Source: Bacteroidales bacterium
GTDB taxonomy: Bacteria > Bacteroidota > Bacteroidia > Bacteroidales > GCA-2748055
Direction of reading: 5' to 3'
Assembly (NCBI GenBank): GCA_030589895.1
Contig: JAUUZQ010000023.1
Coordinates: forward strand, 1-42,609
Length of the DNA: 42,609 nucleotides
Program-made: the position numbers and the translations under genes
The notes under the pieces: model-generated
What the model was told of the DNA's origin: nothing
Seen by the model: the letters and a program-made list of their open reading frames with translations, nothing else
Databases searched by the model: none
Part shown: one piece after another, positions 26,472-35,489 of the stretch
Numbering within the stretch: the stretch's first letter is position 1
Layout of the letters: each line of letters starts with the position of its first letter

Positions 26472-27185
26472 TTAAAGATAAAAGTCTTTCGTAAGAGAGA
26501 TATACTCTTTTGAATAGCCATGCCTGCCATATTCTTCAATCACTATGGTCTCTTCTTCCGGAATGCAAGATTTAAATCCATATTCAACGCAGACTCGCTT
26601 TTCTTCTTTTTCAGGTGTGGGTTTCACGTGTAAAACACGAATGAGGTACATAGAATGTTTCTTAGCCAAATCATTGGCTTTTGAAAACAAGTCTGCCGGT
26701 AATATTAATGCAAAGTAAGCCTTCGGATTTAGGATGACAGAGACCCCTTCAAACAACTCATCCAATGACAATACATCATCATGTCTGGCCAATGTACGCT
26801 CATCAGAAACAGCTCTTAAGGAAGATGAAAAATAGGGTGGATTACAGACGATAAGGTCATAAGCAGGAACCTTTTGAGCTCCACAAAATTCCTGAAAAGA
26901 GATCTCCTGAACAACTATCCTCTCAGAAAACTTGCTTAACTGGAAATTTGAAGCTGCTTGTCTGGCACTGTTCTTCTCAATTTCAATGGCATCAATAGTC
27001 AGCTGTATATTGCGTTGAGCAAGCATAAGAGCTATTAATCCGGTACCGGTACCAATATCCAGTACTTTAGAGGCATTCTCAACATTCGTCCATGCACCAA
27101 GCAATACACCATCAGTGCCAACCTTCATAGCACACTGATCCTGCTGAATCTCAAATTGTTTGAATTTAAACCACTGATTTCCCAT
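26472..27185 (-). CDS. trmN6: tRNA1(Val) (adenine(37)-N6)-methyltransferase TrmN6 (YfiC)
   Basis: 237 residues, class I SAM-dependent methyltransferase. The SAM-binding motif is at 42-50 (LDIGTGTGL), and the N6-adenine signature NPPYF is at 115-119. The N-terminal FKFKQFEIQQDQCAMKVGTDGVLLGAW is typical of YfiC/TrmN6, where it precedes the Rossmann core; length agrees with the family (~240). The enzyme methylates N6 of A37 in tRNA1Val. It is the last gene of a minus-strand operon (tatA, CaCA antiporter, lolD, trmN6), 36 bases after lolD. The neighbours do not share its function, as is common for housekeeping operons. Confidence 0.9.
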   Translation of the reverse strand: MGNQWFKFKQFEIQQDQCAMKVGTDGVLLGAWTNVENASKVLDIGTGTGLIALMLAQRNIQLTIDAIEIEKNSARQAASNFQLSKFSERIVVQEISFQEFCGAQKVPAYDLIVCNPPYFSSSLRAVSDERTLARHDDVLSLDELFEGVSVILNPKAYFALILPADLFSKANDLAKKHSMYLIRVLHVKPTPEKEEKRVCVEYGFKSCIPEEETIVIEEYGRHGYSKEYISLTKDFYL

Positions 27186-27221
27186 TATCAGAATCTTTCA
27201 ATGATGGCTTAGGTAATGGTG

Positions 27222-27884
27222 TTACGAAACTACCAAACCATCCTTCAGCTTGATCATCCTGTCAGCCATACCGGCAAGCTGCATGTCATGAGTAACAATC
27301 ACAAGGGTTTTATTGAATTCATCCCTTAGTTTAAAGAAAAGCTGGTGCAGTTCGTTCTTATTTTCAGTATCAAGGTTGCCTGATGGTTCGTCAGCCAAAA
27401 TAACGGAAGGATCATTTATCAGTGCCCGGGCGATAGCAACTCTCTGTTGTTCTCCACCTGATAACTCATTCGGTTTATGCTCTAACCTTTCACTTAATTT
27501 CAAAAAATCAAGCAGTTCAGCTGCTCTTTTCTCTACTGTCTTTCTGGGTGTTTTTGCTATAAAACCAGGGATACATACATTCTCCAGCGCAGTAAATTCA
27601 GGAAGAAGTTGATGAAACTGAAAAACAAAGCCAATATTCTGATTTCGAAATCTGGCCAGTTGATTGCCAAGCAATTTTCCTGTGTCTTTTCCATTAATAA
27701 TAACTGTACCATTATCGTGATTGCTTAAAGTGCCAATAATTTGAAGCAGTGTGGTTTTTCCTGCTCCTGACGCCCCTACAATAGATACAACCTCTCCTTC
27801 CATAACCTCAATGGAAATCCCCTTCAAAACCTGAAGGTCTCCATAGCTTTTTATAATCTCATTGGTGCTTATCATTGGGCTCAT
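27222..27884 (-). CDS. lolD: ABC transporter ATPase, LolD type
   Basis: 220 residues. All ATPase motifs are present: Walker A GASGAGKT (37-44), Q-loop at Gln89, signature LSGGEQQ (141-147), Walker B VILADE (161-166), and switch His199 in THD. Length and spacing match LolD/MacB-type ATPases. LolD powers LolCE in releasing lipoproteins from the inner membrane for transfer to the outer membrane. No LolCE-like permease gene is in the window, so a general LolD/MacB ATPase is the safe call. Its ATG overlaps the stop of the CaCA gene by four bases (ATGA), so translation is coupled. An internal ATG at codon 4 (27875) is also possible. Confidence 0.85.
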   Translation of the reverse strand: MSPMISTNEIIKSYGDLQVLKGISIEVMEGEVVSIVGASGAGKTTLLQIIGTLSNHDNGTVIINGKDTGKLLGNQLARFRNQNIGFVFQFHQLLPEFTALENVCIPGFIAKTPRKTVEKRAAELLDFLKLSERLEHKPNELSGGEQQRVAIARALINDPSVILADEPSGNLDTENKNELHQLFFKLRDEFNKTLVIVTHDMQLAGMADRMIKLKDGLVVS

Positions 27885-28828
27885 ATGGTAAAGATAAAGA
27901 AAATATAAGTCGCATATGCCACCAACATAATGCTCCCCTCAAAGCGTGAAATTTTGGCTCTTCCGGCAGGCAGCATAAACAGGAAAAGCAGCAAGGTTGC
28001 CCCTATCATCCATGGAAGGTCATTGACCAATGTTTGACGAACGGTGCTAAGAGGGGAAACCATGGTGGTAATTCCCAGGACTGCGACAATATTCATGATG
28101 TTGGATCCTATGATATTCCCAACAGATATATTGGATTGTTTCTTAAAAGCAGCGATCATTGAAGTTGCCAATTCAGGCAGGCTGGTTCCAACAGCAACCA
28201 TTGAAACAGAGATAACCCTTTCGCTGACTCCAATTTTTGCAGCTATCAACGAGGCACTATCTACAAGCAAAGATGCTCCGTAACTTAATCCCAGGGCTGC
28301 AATCAGAAAAACAATAATAGCCACCCACCATTTCATTCCCAATTGCTGTTTCTCTTGTTCAATCTCCTTTGCGTGCTTTGGATTTCTTGCCTGTCTGATG
28401 TTGTATACAATATAAAGCAGCAATAAGCCCAGAAGGATTATTCCTTCATAGCTTTTTAATGTAAGATCATATAGAAATAAAACCAATAAAGAACTGATAA
28501 ACATTAAGATAGGCCAGTCTCTTCGGATAAATTGCTTCTGTATAGTAATAGGAAAAATGAACGCCGTTATAGCCAGGACCAGTAGTATATTAGAGATATT
28601 ACTACCTATCACATTTCCAATTGCCATCTCCGGATGTCCTTGTAAAGCAGCTTGCAAACTTACCAGCAACTCAGGAGCAGAGGTGCCAAATGAAACAATA
28701 GTAAGTCCGATAATTATGGTAGGGATTTTGAAGTGCCTGGCAACAGCTACACTGCTCTCTACAAGATATTTTCCACTGACAAGTAACAGTATTAGTCCAA
28801 AAATTAGAAAAATAATTGTTTTGTCCAT
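27881..28828 (-). CDS. Calcium/sodium antiporter, CaCA family (YrbG type)
   Basis: 315 residues with about ten transmembrane helices in two inverted halves. Each half carries an alpha-repeat: residues about 41-85 ([18 protein letters not shown] and [17 protein letters not shown]) and about 211-255 ([16 protein letters not shown] and [17 protein letters not shown]). The acidic residues in G-T-S-x-P-E and the G-S-N segments form the ion site in this family. The protein exchanges Ca2+ or K+ for Na+ or H+ at the inner membrane; the exact ion pair cannot be read from sequence. It lies 15 bases after tatA and overlaps lolD by four bases. Confidence 0.92.
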   Translation of the reverse strand: MDKTIIFLIFGLILLLVSGKYLVESSVAVARHFKIPTIIIGLTIVSFGTSAPELLVSLQAALQGHPEMAIGNVIGSNISNILLVLAITAFIFPITIQKQFIRRDWPILMFISSLLVLFLYDLTLKSYEGIILLGLLLLYIVYNIRQARNPKHAKEIEQEKQQLGMKWWVAIIVFLIAALGLSYGASLLVDSASLIAAKIGVSERVISVSMVAVGTSLPELATSMIAAFKKQSNISVGNIIGSNIMNIVAVLGITTMVSPLSTVRQTLVNDLPWMIGATLLLFLFMLPAGRAKISRFEGSIMLVAYATYIFFIFTI

Positions 28829-28843
28829 TAGAGATCGATTGGA

Positions 28844-29128
28844 TTAATCTTTATCCATTGTTTTCTTGACCTTCTTAATTACCTGATTGGCATCCTTGGT
28901 AAGGTCATCCTTGATCTCCTTGAAGTCTTTCACAACATCTCCGGAGCTATCTTCAATCTCACGCTTGATATCCTCAGTAGCACGACGAAATTCCTTCATT
29001 CCCTGTCCAAACATCTTCGCCATTCTGGGTATCTCCTTTGACCCAAAAAGCAATAGAATAAACAGCATGAGAATGATAATTTCCTGTCCGCTGATAAAAA
29101 GCAATATGGTATTCATTGAAAACTGCAT
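28844..29128 (-). CDS. tatA: Sec-independent translocase subunit TatA/E
   Basis: 94 residues in the longer version. It has one short N-terminal membrane helix (ISGQEIIILMLFILLLFG), the conserved Phe-Gly hinge (Phe28-Gly29), then an amphipathic helix (KEIPRMAKMFGQGMKEFRRA) and a charged tail. This is the classic TatA/TatE layout. TatA forms the pore component that moves folded proteins across the inner membrane; tatC is not in the window. The ATG at 29128 would give an almost leaderless message because a perfect TATCTTTG promoter element ends only 4 bases before it. The ATG at 29116 (MNTILLF) is the more likely start and still includes the whole membrane helix. First gene of the tatA–CaCA–lolD–trmN6 operon. 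Confidence 0.88.
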   Translation of the reverse strand: MQFSMNTILLFISGQEIIILMLFILLLFGSKEIPRMAKMFGQGMKEFRRATEDIKREIEDSSGDVVKDFKEIKDDLTKDANQVIKKVKKTMDKD

Positions 29129-29132
29129 CTGA

Positions 29133-29140
29133 CAAAGATA
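29133..29140 (-). promoter_or_regulatory. Bacteroidota -7 promoter element TATCTTTG before tatA
   Basis: Minus-strand TATCTTTG exactly matches TAnnTTTG. Its position, only five bases before the first tatA ATG and 17 before the second, argues for the second ATG as the start. I see no TTG at the -33 position. Confidence 0.5.
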
Positions 29141-29186
29141 TAAAATAACTATACTATTCCGATATCATTAATGAATTCATATAAGC

Positions 29187-29217
29187 AAAAAAGCCCGGAA
29201 ATACACCGGGCTTTTTT
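29187..29217. terminator. Bidirectional rho-independent terminator after secDF
   Basis: Stem GCCCGG/CCGGGC (29193-29198 and 29206-29211), extended by A6/T6 pairing on each side, loop AAATACA. It ends the minus-strand secDF transcript, which finishes at 29235, and separates it from the tatA promoter. Confidence 0.88.
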
Positions 29218-29234
29218 CATATATCATTATATCA

Positions 29235-32200
29235 TTAAGATTTACGTATACCTTTTACAACACGTGTTGTTTCATCCTTTTTGATCGTATCATATACTAC
29301 CGGAGTAGCTATGAAAAGCGAAGAGTATGTTCCAACTACTACACCTATCATCAAGGCAAAGGAAAATCCCCGTATCACTTCACCACCAAAGATAAAGATA
29401 GTAAGAAGCACTGCAAATGTACTCAATGAGGTACTAAAGGTACGACTTAGCGTACTATTCAATGCTGAATTGAAAATATCTCTTCTTTCACGTTTCCTCT
29501 GCAATCCAACAAACTCCCTGATACGGTCAAATACAACCACAGTATCATTAATAGAGTATCCAACTACAGTCAAAATTGCCGCAATAAATGCCTGGTCGAT
29601 CTCCAGTGAAAATGGGAGAGCTCCTGCTAAGAGCGAGAATATTCCAAGCACAATAAATACATCATGCATTAATGCTGCCAGTGCTCCAAGCCCAAACTGC
29701 CAGTTTCGGAAACGAACAAGAATATAGAAAAAGATAATAAACAGTGACAAGAATATCACCACAACGGAACTTCTCTTGATATCATCCGCTATAGTAGGAC
29801 CAACCTTATGGGAACTGATGATATAATCCTGTCCATTCAGGAAATCATCCAATACGACATCATCACTCAATACCGGTTGCAAGGCTGTAAACATATTGGC
29901 TTTCAAAATTGAATCAACCTCCGGACGTTCGTCATCAATCAGATATTTTGTTGTGACCCTCACTGTATTCTTCTGTCCATAGGTCAGGACTGTTGGTGTT
30001 TCACCAAATGCCTCTCCAAGATATTCACGAATATCTTCCGTCTCAACATCCTGTTGGAAAGCGATTACAAAGTTCCTTCCTCCTGTAAAGTCTACACCCC
30101 CATTTAATCCCCTTGTAGCAAGTGATCCAATACTAAGTGCAATCATTATACCCGATATAACATAGAATGTTTTCCGTTTACCAATGAAATTAATATTTGT
30201 ATTCTTAAATGCATTTGCAGTAAGCTTTGTAGAGAATGTAAGGGTTTTTCCTCTTTTTAACATACCCTCATAAATCAGTCTGGTAAGAATCACAGCTGAA
30301 AACAGAGAAGTGATAATACCAATAACAAGTGTTGTTGCAAAACCCTTGATTGGACCGGTACCCACAAAGAACAATATCAATGCCGTAAGAAAAGTCGTAA
30401 CGTTTGCGTCAATAATTGCAGAATAGGCATTTTTATACCCGTCTTTAATCGCAGCTTTCATCCCTTTCCCGGCAGCCAGTTCCTCTCGAATACGTTCATA
30501 AATCAGCACATTCGCATCCACCGACATACCAATGGTAAGAACAATACCTGCAATACCCGGCAGTGTAAGTGCAGCCTGCAGCGATGCCAGTACTCCGATA
30601 AGGAAGAACATATTCGCCATCAGTGCAATGTCGGCTACAAGTCCTGCGCGACGACTATAGTAGAATACCATATAGAGTAGTACTACCATAAACGCGATAA
30701 GGAAAGAGTTAAAACCATCTTTTACTGATTTAGCACCCAAGGATGGCCCGATAACTTCACTTGACACCACATGAGCCCTTGCAGGCATCTTTCCGGATTT
30801 CAGTATATTTGCAAGGTCAGTAGCGTCATTCTGAGTAAAGTTACCCGAAATAGAAGAGCTACCGCCTTTAATTTCTTCATTCACATTTGGGGCTGAATAT
30901 ACAACTCCATCAAGCACAATGGCAATTGATTTCTGCACATTTTCCCTGGTCAGGTTTGCCCATTTTTTAGCACCCTCAGCATTCATACTCATACTCACTT
31001 CAAACTCACCTGTATATTGATCGTTATCAGATCTGGCATCAGTAACATATTTACCATCCATTGCAGGTTGTCCATTCCTGGTAGCCTTAAGTGCATACAG
31101 ATAAATAAATGGTTTTTCCTCTCCTAAAGTGTGAAAATGCCATGCAAAAATAAGGTCTGGAGGAAATAGCTGCTTCACTTGTGGAAGTGATAAAAATGCA
31201 TTTACCTTGGCCGTATCTTTCAGCTCAACAACACCTGCAATTGCTGTCGGAATAAGACGTCCCGAATTGTCAACATAGGGACTCATGACTGCAAAAAGAG
31301 GATTATCACGATAATACTGTGCTTCCTGATCACTGTAAAGATCTTCTGCAGAGTCTGTTCCTCCCAAAATACTGAGGTCACTCGTATCTGAAAGCAATCC
31401 AAGTTCATCATCGATCGACAAGAGATCATCCTCTTTCACTTCTTCGGCAACAACTTCTTCCGGAACTTCTGAATCCTGAGATTCCAGGATATCACCATCA
31501 AATAATTCTGATGCATTTTGAATATTGGCAATTGTTCTGTTGGCCTCTTCAATGGTTGACCAAATATCAACATTCTTGTAGGTTGTCCAAAACTCAAGGT
31601 TTGCTGTTCCTGTAAGCAGTTTTGTGACCCTCTCAGGCTCTTTCACACCAGGAAGTTCAATAAGAATTCTTCCCTGTCTTTCCAGGCGCTGAATGTTAAG
31701 CTGAACGACACCAAAACGGTCAATTCTATTGCGCAAAACATTATAGGAATTATCGATGGCATCATCTGCTTGATTCTTAAGATGAAGAACCACATCTGCA
31801 TTACTGGTATTGAAATCAATTTCCCCTCTCGACTCGGGAGTCATAAAGAACTGAGCCAACTGTCCGCCGGGATTCTGCTCTTCAAAAGCATCAGAAAACA
31901 GATCAATAAGGTCTGAAGTAGAGTGTTTCTTCTTCGCCTTGGCAGCCGCCATGGTTTCAATAAATACCGGGTCGCTTAAGTATTGAGGAGCAGCAAGAGA
32001 CCTGATTATGTCTTCTACAGCAATTTCCAACACCACATTCATTCCACCTTTTAAGTCAAGACCCAGGTTTATTTCACGCTCTTTGCATTCCTGATAAGTA
32101 TACTTCTTCATCCATAGGAAGTTGAATACTTCCTCATTCTTCATTGAATCAAGAAATGACTTTTCCAATGAAACTTCACCATGAGCAAACTTTTTTGCGT

Positions 32201-32300
32201 TACGCTCAATCTTAATTGAATGAAACGTGAACATCAATTGGTATACACAAATCGCGGCAAAAGTGATTGCTAATAACCTGATAGCACCTTTATTTTGCAT
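29235..32300 (-). CDS. secDF: Fused protein translocase subunit SecDF
   Basis: 1021 residues. SecD and SecF are joined in one chain, as in most Bacteroidota. Residues 8-26 form the first membrane helix; the conserved GLDLKGG motif is at 80-86; the P1 periplasmic domain follows. A cluster of membrane helices with GMSVDANVLIYERIREE follows at about 610-630. The SecF half starts near 690-710 with its own GGVDFTGG motif and the partner motif YSINDTVVVFDRIRE. SecDF uses the proton gradient to help SecYEG complete translocation. P1 holds an acidic, Ser/Leu/Asp-rich segment (about 266-328) not needed in E. coli SecD. A perfect TATATTTG lies about 52 bases upstream, and a strong terminator downstream; the gene stands alone. 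Confidence 0.96.
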   Translation of the reverse strand: MQNKGAIRLLAITFAAICVYQLMFTFHSIKIERNAKKFAHGEVSLEKSFLDSMKNEEVFNFLWMKKYTYQECKEREINLGLDLKGGMNVVLEIAVEDIIRSLAAPQYLSDPVFIETMAAAKAKKKHSTSDLIDLFSDAFEEQNPGGQLAQFFMTPESRGEIDFNTSNADVVLHLKNQADDAIDNSYNVLRNRIDRFGVVQLNIQRLERQGRILIELPGVKEPERVTKLLTGTANLEFWTTYKNVDIWSTIEEANRTIANIQNASELFDGDILESQDSEVPEEVVAEEVKEDDLLSIDDELGLLSDTSDLSILGGTDSAEDLYSDQEAQYYRDNPLFAVMSPYVDNSGRLIPTAIAGVVELKDTAKVNAFLSLPQVKQLFPPDLIFAWHFHTLGEEKPFIYLYALKATRNGQPAMDGKYVTDARSDNDQYTGEFEVSMSMNAEGAKKWANLTRENVQKSIAIVLDGVVYSAPNVNEEIKGGSSSISGNFTQNDATDLANILKSGKMPARAHVVSSEVIGPSLGAKSVKDGFNSFLIAFMVVLLYMVFYYSRRAGLVADIALMANMFFLIGVLASLQAALTLPGIAGIVLTIGMSVDANVLIYERIREELAAGKGMKAAIKDGYKNAYSAIIDANVTTFLTALILFFVGTGPIKGFATTLVIGIITSLFSAVILTRLIYEGMLKRGKTLTFSTKLTANAFKNTNINFIGKRKTFYVISGIMIALSIGSLATRGLNGGVDFTGGRNFVIAFQQDVETEDIREYLGEAFGETPTVLTYGQKNTVRVTTKYLIDDERPEVDSILKANMFTALQPVLSDDVVLDDFLNGQDYIISSHKVGPTIADDIKRSSVVVIFLSLFIIFFYILVRFRNWQFGLGALAALMHDVFIVLGIFSLLAGALPFSLEIDQAFIAAILTVVGYSINDTVVVFDRIREFVGLQRKRERRDIFNSALNSTLSRTFSTSLSTFAVLLTIFIFGGEVIRGFSFALMIGVVVGTYSSLFIATPVVYDTIKKDETTRVVKGIRKS

Positions 32301-32351
32301 TTTTAACTAATTTATTAATAATGAGTTATTCTATATCGAATTTTCGAACCG

Positions 32352-32359
32352 CAAATATA
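32352..32359 (-). promoter_or_regulatory. Bacteroidota -7 promoter element TATATTTG before secDF
   Basis: Minus-strand TATATTTGC exactly matches TAnnTTTG and lies about 52 bases before the secDF ATG, giving a leader of roughly 45 bases. The -33 element is not evident. Confidence 0.5.
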
Positions 32360-32469
32360 ATACTATTTTTTTGAAATACGGAGCATTGCTTAAGGTTGTT
32401 CTGCAGCCAATTGGAAGGGGAGACAGAAAGAGGAAAAATATCACCCAATAAATCAATTCAAGTTGCACA

Positions 32470-32520
32470 AAAAAGCGCCTCTTCAATTGAAAAGCCAAAG
32501 GCAATTCATTGAAGAGGCGT
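32470..32520 (-). terminator. Rho-independent terminator of mdh
   Basis: Twelve-base arms CGCCTCTTCAAT (32476-32487) and ATTGAAGAGGCG (32508-32519), loop of 20 bases containing a GCC...GGC pairing. On the minus strand it is followed by CTTTTTTG. It ends the mdh transcript, which stops at 32543. Confidence 0.85.
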
Positions 32521-32542
32521 AATATATCTGTCTAAATAGATT

Positions 32543-33481
32543 TTAGATAAGATTCATGTCATCAAAAACTTGCATAACACTGGCAACTGCATCAGAAGAT
32601 ATCTTTAATAATTTCTTCTCTTCATCATTTAAGTCGATTTCAATAATCTCCTCAACGCCATCTTTTCCAAGTTTCACCGGAGCTCCCAGGTAAATATCAT
32701 TCAAGCCAAACTCACCGTTAAGCATTGTACAAACAGGAAATACCCGTTTTTGATCATTAACAATTGCCTCAACCATCTGAGCTGCTGCAGCTCCCGGAGC
32801 ATACCATGCTGATGTTCCCATAAGCGCAACAAGTTCTCCACCTCCTTTGGCCGTCCGCTCGACAATTTTATCCAACACATCCTTCTCTATTAATTCAAGT
32901 AGTGGAATTCCATTGACTGTTGTATAGCGTGGTAGCGGAACCATTGTGTCACCATGTCCTCCCATAATCATAGCGCTTATGTCATTGGGAGAAACATTAA
33001 GTGCCTCGGCTAAAAAGGCTCTATACCTGGCTGTATCCAAAATCCCGGCCATTCCAAACACCTTATTTGAAGAAGTTTTAGCCACCTTATAAGCAACATA
33101 GGTCATGACATCAAGAGGATTAGAGACAACTATAATGATAGCATCAGGTGAATACTTCACAATATTCTCGGTAACCTCCTTAACAATGCCGGCATTTGTT
33201 TTGATCAAATCATCTCTGGACATCCCTGGTTTTCTGGGGAGTCCTGAAGTAATGACAACAACACCTGAACCTGCTGTTTTTGAATAGTCACTAGTAGATC
33301 CGGTAACCCTTGTGTTGAATTGGCTTATTGAAGATGTTTGCCAGATATCCAGTGCTTTTCCTTCGGCTAAACCTTCCTTAATATCAAGCAAAACAACCTC
33401 TCGTGCAAGGTCTTTTGTTGCTATAACATTTGCGCAGGTTGCACCTACATTTCCAGCTCCAACTACAGTAATCTTGTTCAT
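32543..33481 (-). CDS. mdh: Malate dehydrogenase, LDH-like type
   Basis: 312 residues. The NAD site has VGAGNVG (7-13) and Asp33, which selects NAD over NADP. The substrate loop holds Arg83 and Arg89 in GLPRKPGMSRDDL; Arg83 is the residue that selects oxaloacetate over pyruvate. Catalytic residues are Asp149/Arg152 in LDTARYR and His176 in MGGHGDTMVP. This is the LDH-like MDH class (about 310 residues) typical of Bacteroidota and Chlorobi. The enzyme interconverts malate and oxaloacetate in the TCA cycle, in the cytoplasm. Single-gene transcript: a good terminator follows and a 270-base divergent leader precedes. Confidence 0.96.
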   Translation of the reverse strand: MNKITVVGAGNVGATCANVIATKDLAREVVLLDIKEGLAEGKALDIWQTSSISQFNTRVTGSTSDYSKTAGSGVVVITSGLPRKPGMSRDDLIKTNAGIVKEVTENIVKYSPDAIIIVVSNPLDVMTYVAYKVAKTSSNKVFGMAGILDTARYRAFLAEALNVSPNDISAMIMGGHGDTMVPLPRYTTVNGIPLLELIEKDVLDKIVERTAKGGGELVALMGTSAWYAPGAAAAQMVEAIVNDQKRVFPVCTMLNGEFGLNDIYLGAPVKLGKDGVEEIIEIDLNDEEKKLLKISSDAVASVMQVFDDMNLI

Positions 33482-33751
33482 TTTTTTATAGTTTTAAGTA
33501 TGTGATAATATTGTTTTAGCGACAGATTTAGCTCATAAACTTTTAAAGTAAATACATTAAATTCAATTATATAAATTTTTTCATATGTTTTGCGAATTGT
33601 AGTTAAGGGATCAGTTGCCACTATACAACTTAGCAGCGTACATTACATTAAAAAATAAATTCTTGAGGAGAAGACGATTCATTTTTCTCTGCCCACTTGA
33701 CTTTACACCCGATTTGTCTTAAATTGTACCCAACTTCGTAATAATTCCCTG

Positions 33752-34444
33752 ATGAAAATTGACCTTTCAAAATATCTTGAAGACTGGTACAAGGAAGATC
33801 CTGCAAAAAACATCTTTCCGGGTCCGGTAATAACAATCTCCAGGGAGCAGGGTTGCCCTGCAAAATTACTTGCTTGTCAACTCTCTGATTATCTAAATAA
33901 GACCAAATCTAAAAACGCCAAAGACCAGCCATGGCGATGGATCAGCAAAGAGATTCTTGATGAATCTGCAAAACATTTAAATGTCGATTGTGATCAGATC
34001 GAACATGTTTTTGATTATAAGAATCGTGGGGTCCTTGAGGATATTCTATTTGCTCAATCTAAAGATTATTACAAATCCGATCTTAAAATCCGAACAACCA
34101 TAGCAAAGGTTATCAGAAATTTTGCCAATCAGGGAAATGCAATAATTGTTGGTCGTGGTGGTGTTGCAATAACACGCGATATTCCACTTTCATTGCATGT
34201 TATGCTCGAAGCTCCTTTAGAATGGAGAGCTGTCCGGACAGCTTCTAAGCGGGAAATAACTATTGACCAGGCACGAACTTATGCTCAGTCCATTGATAAA
34301 AAAAGATTGCAATTCCGCGACTATTACCAGGGGAAAGGGACTGACTATACACGCTTTGATTTGAAGATAAATTGCATGACCTTTTCACTTGAAGAGATAG
34401 TTGATGTTATCGTTGGAGCTATAAAATCACGAAAGATGATATAA
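33752..34444 (+). CDS. Cytidylate kinase-like family protein
   Basis: 230 residues. The N-terminus after about 25 residues is VITISREQGCPAKLLACQLS, the P-loop region of the AAK6/cytidylate-kinase-like family (PF13189), in which the loop has the form S-R-x-x-G-x-x-x. The centre contains IIVGRGGVAIT, and the lid region has LEAPLEWRAVRTASKREIT followed by KKRLQFRDYYQGKGTDYTRFDLKIN, which agrees with the family's phosphate-handling Arg residues. Many such proteins are annotated as kinases without known substrate; they are distinct from Cmk. The gene stands 60 bases before the lipoprotein gene at 34505 and shares a divergent leader with mdh. The fold call is firm; the substrate is unknown. Confidence 0.85.
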   Translation: MKIDLSKYLEDWYKEDPAKNIFPGPVITISREQGCPAKLLACQLSDYLNKTKSKNAKDQPWRWISKEILDESAKHLNVDCDQIEHVFDYKNRGVLEDILFAQSKDYYKSDLKIRTTIAKVIRNFANQGNAIIVGRGGVAITRDIPLSLHVMLEAPLEWRAVRTASKREITIDQARTYAQSIDKKRLQFRDYYQGKGTDYTRFDLKINCMTFSLEEIVDVIVGAIKSRKMI

Positions 34445-34504
34445 ATTCCAGCCTCCGCTTTTTCACTTTCTCCATTTTTTATACCTTTAAATAAATTTTT
34501 TACC

Positions 34505-35386
34505 ATGAACAGAGTTCTATGCCTGGGAATGCTTTGTGTTCTTTTATTGACTGCCTGTAACAATAAGCCCGTTCAGGAAGAAGAGAATTTCGTAATAGAA
34601 ACCAGTCTGAATGAAAGTTCAGAAGTAAAAGAAATTATCTATTCCATGTATCTGCCAACAGATATGGCTGAGTTGTTTGAAAAAGCAGGAAACAACTTTA
34701 ACCCTGAATTACCGGCACCTGTTAATACGCTTCCCCTATATACAGATACTGAGCAAATGGCTGTGCTGCTTGGCATTCTCGGCGTAGACCTGAGTTATAT
34801 GAAAATTCTCGATCAAAAGGCCATGGCTGCTGAGTATTATAGCTCAATCAAAATACTTTCAGGAAAACTTCAAATCCCTGAGACTATTTTCAAAGAATCA
34901 AGTAAAAAACTGGACCAGAATATTGGCAATCAGGATTCTCTCGCCCTGGTAATTGAAAGCGTATATACCGATACTGATAAGTTTTTTAGAGAAAATGGCA
35001 ATGATAACCTGGCTTCTCTGTCTCTTCTTGGCGGATGGATTGAAGCAATGTATATTGGGGTAAGTATATATGAGGGTGAAGAAGGAAACCGGACAATGGC
35101 TCACAAAATATTACAGCAAAAATTCACACTCAACAGCATATATTCTATCCTGAGTAATCACCAGGAATCCTTGCGCGTAACCAGCTACCTTCTTATGTTA
35201 AAAAGGCTCCGTAAAGAGTTTGATAAAGTCGAAATCCGATATCCGATAGAGGGTTTTAGTGTCGACACAAGCCAAAAACGCATTCAAACTTCAAATGCTC
35301 AAATTCATTACGATCCCTCAACCCTGGGTGAGATCAATAGAATTATTTCACAAATGAGGGAAGAGTTGATAAAAGTCAGGGTGTAA
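34505..35386 (+). CDS. Helical lipoprotein, paralogue of the 6263-7174 product
   Basis: 293 residues. Lipobox LLTAC gives Cys18. The mature part is helical and shows the same landmarks as the lipoprotein at 6263-7174: ELFEKAGNNFNPELPAPVN near 55, LLGILGVDLSYMKILDQ near 90, IGNQDSLALVIESVYTDTDKFF near 140, SLLGGWIEAMYIGVSIY near 175. This copy is closer to the form I know from other Bacteroidota lipoproteins, in which 'LG-x-x-G-x-DLSY' is typical. No function is known. Unlike its paralogue it has no adjacent outer membrane barrel gene. It lies 60 bases after the kinase-like gene and 103 bases before the GH2-like gene, with no clear terminator between. Confidence 0.8.
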   Translation: MNRVLCLGMLCVLLLTACNNKPVQEEENFVIETSLNESSEVKEIIYSMYLPTDMAELFEKAGNNFNPELPAPVNTLPLYTDTEQMAVLLGILGVDLSYMKILDQKAMAAEYYSSIKILSGKLQIPETIFKESSKKLDQNIGNQDSLALVIESVYTDTDKFFRENGNDNLASLSLLGGWIEAMYIGVSIYEGEEGNRTMAHKILQQKFTLNSIYSILSNHQESLRVTSYLLMLKRLRKEFDKVEIRYPIEGFSVDTSQKRIQTSNAQIHYDPSTLGEINRIISQMREELIKVRV

Positions 35387-35489
35387 AATTCAGCATTCGT
35401 CCTTCGTATTCAAAATATTGACAATCAATTGTGCTTCTGTAATAATTCAATTACACCTGCTATCTTTAAGTTTTTGAAAAATATCAAAT

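Noticed and set aside
33697-33730. TTGACT...TAAATT as a sigma-70-like promoter before the kinase-like gene
   Set aside because: Bacteroidota promoters do not use this form; no TAnnTTTG lies nearby, so it is probably chance in AT-rich DNA.
33648-33863. 71-residue minus-strand frame upstream of the kinase-like gene
   Set aside because: It overlaps the start of a well-supported gene in the opposite strand and has no recognisable pattern.
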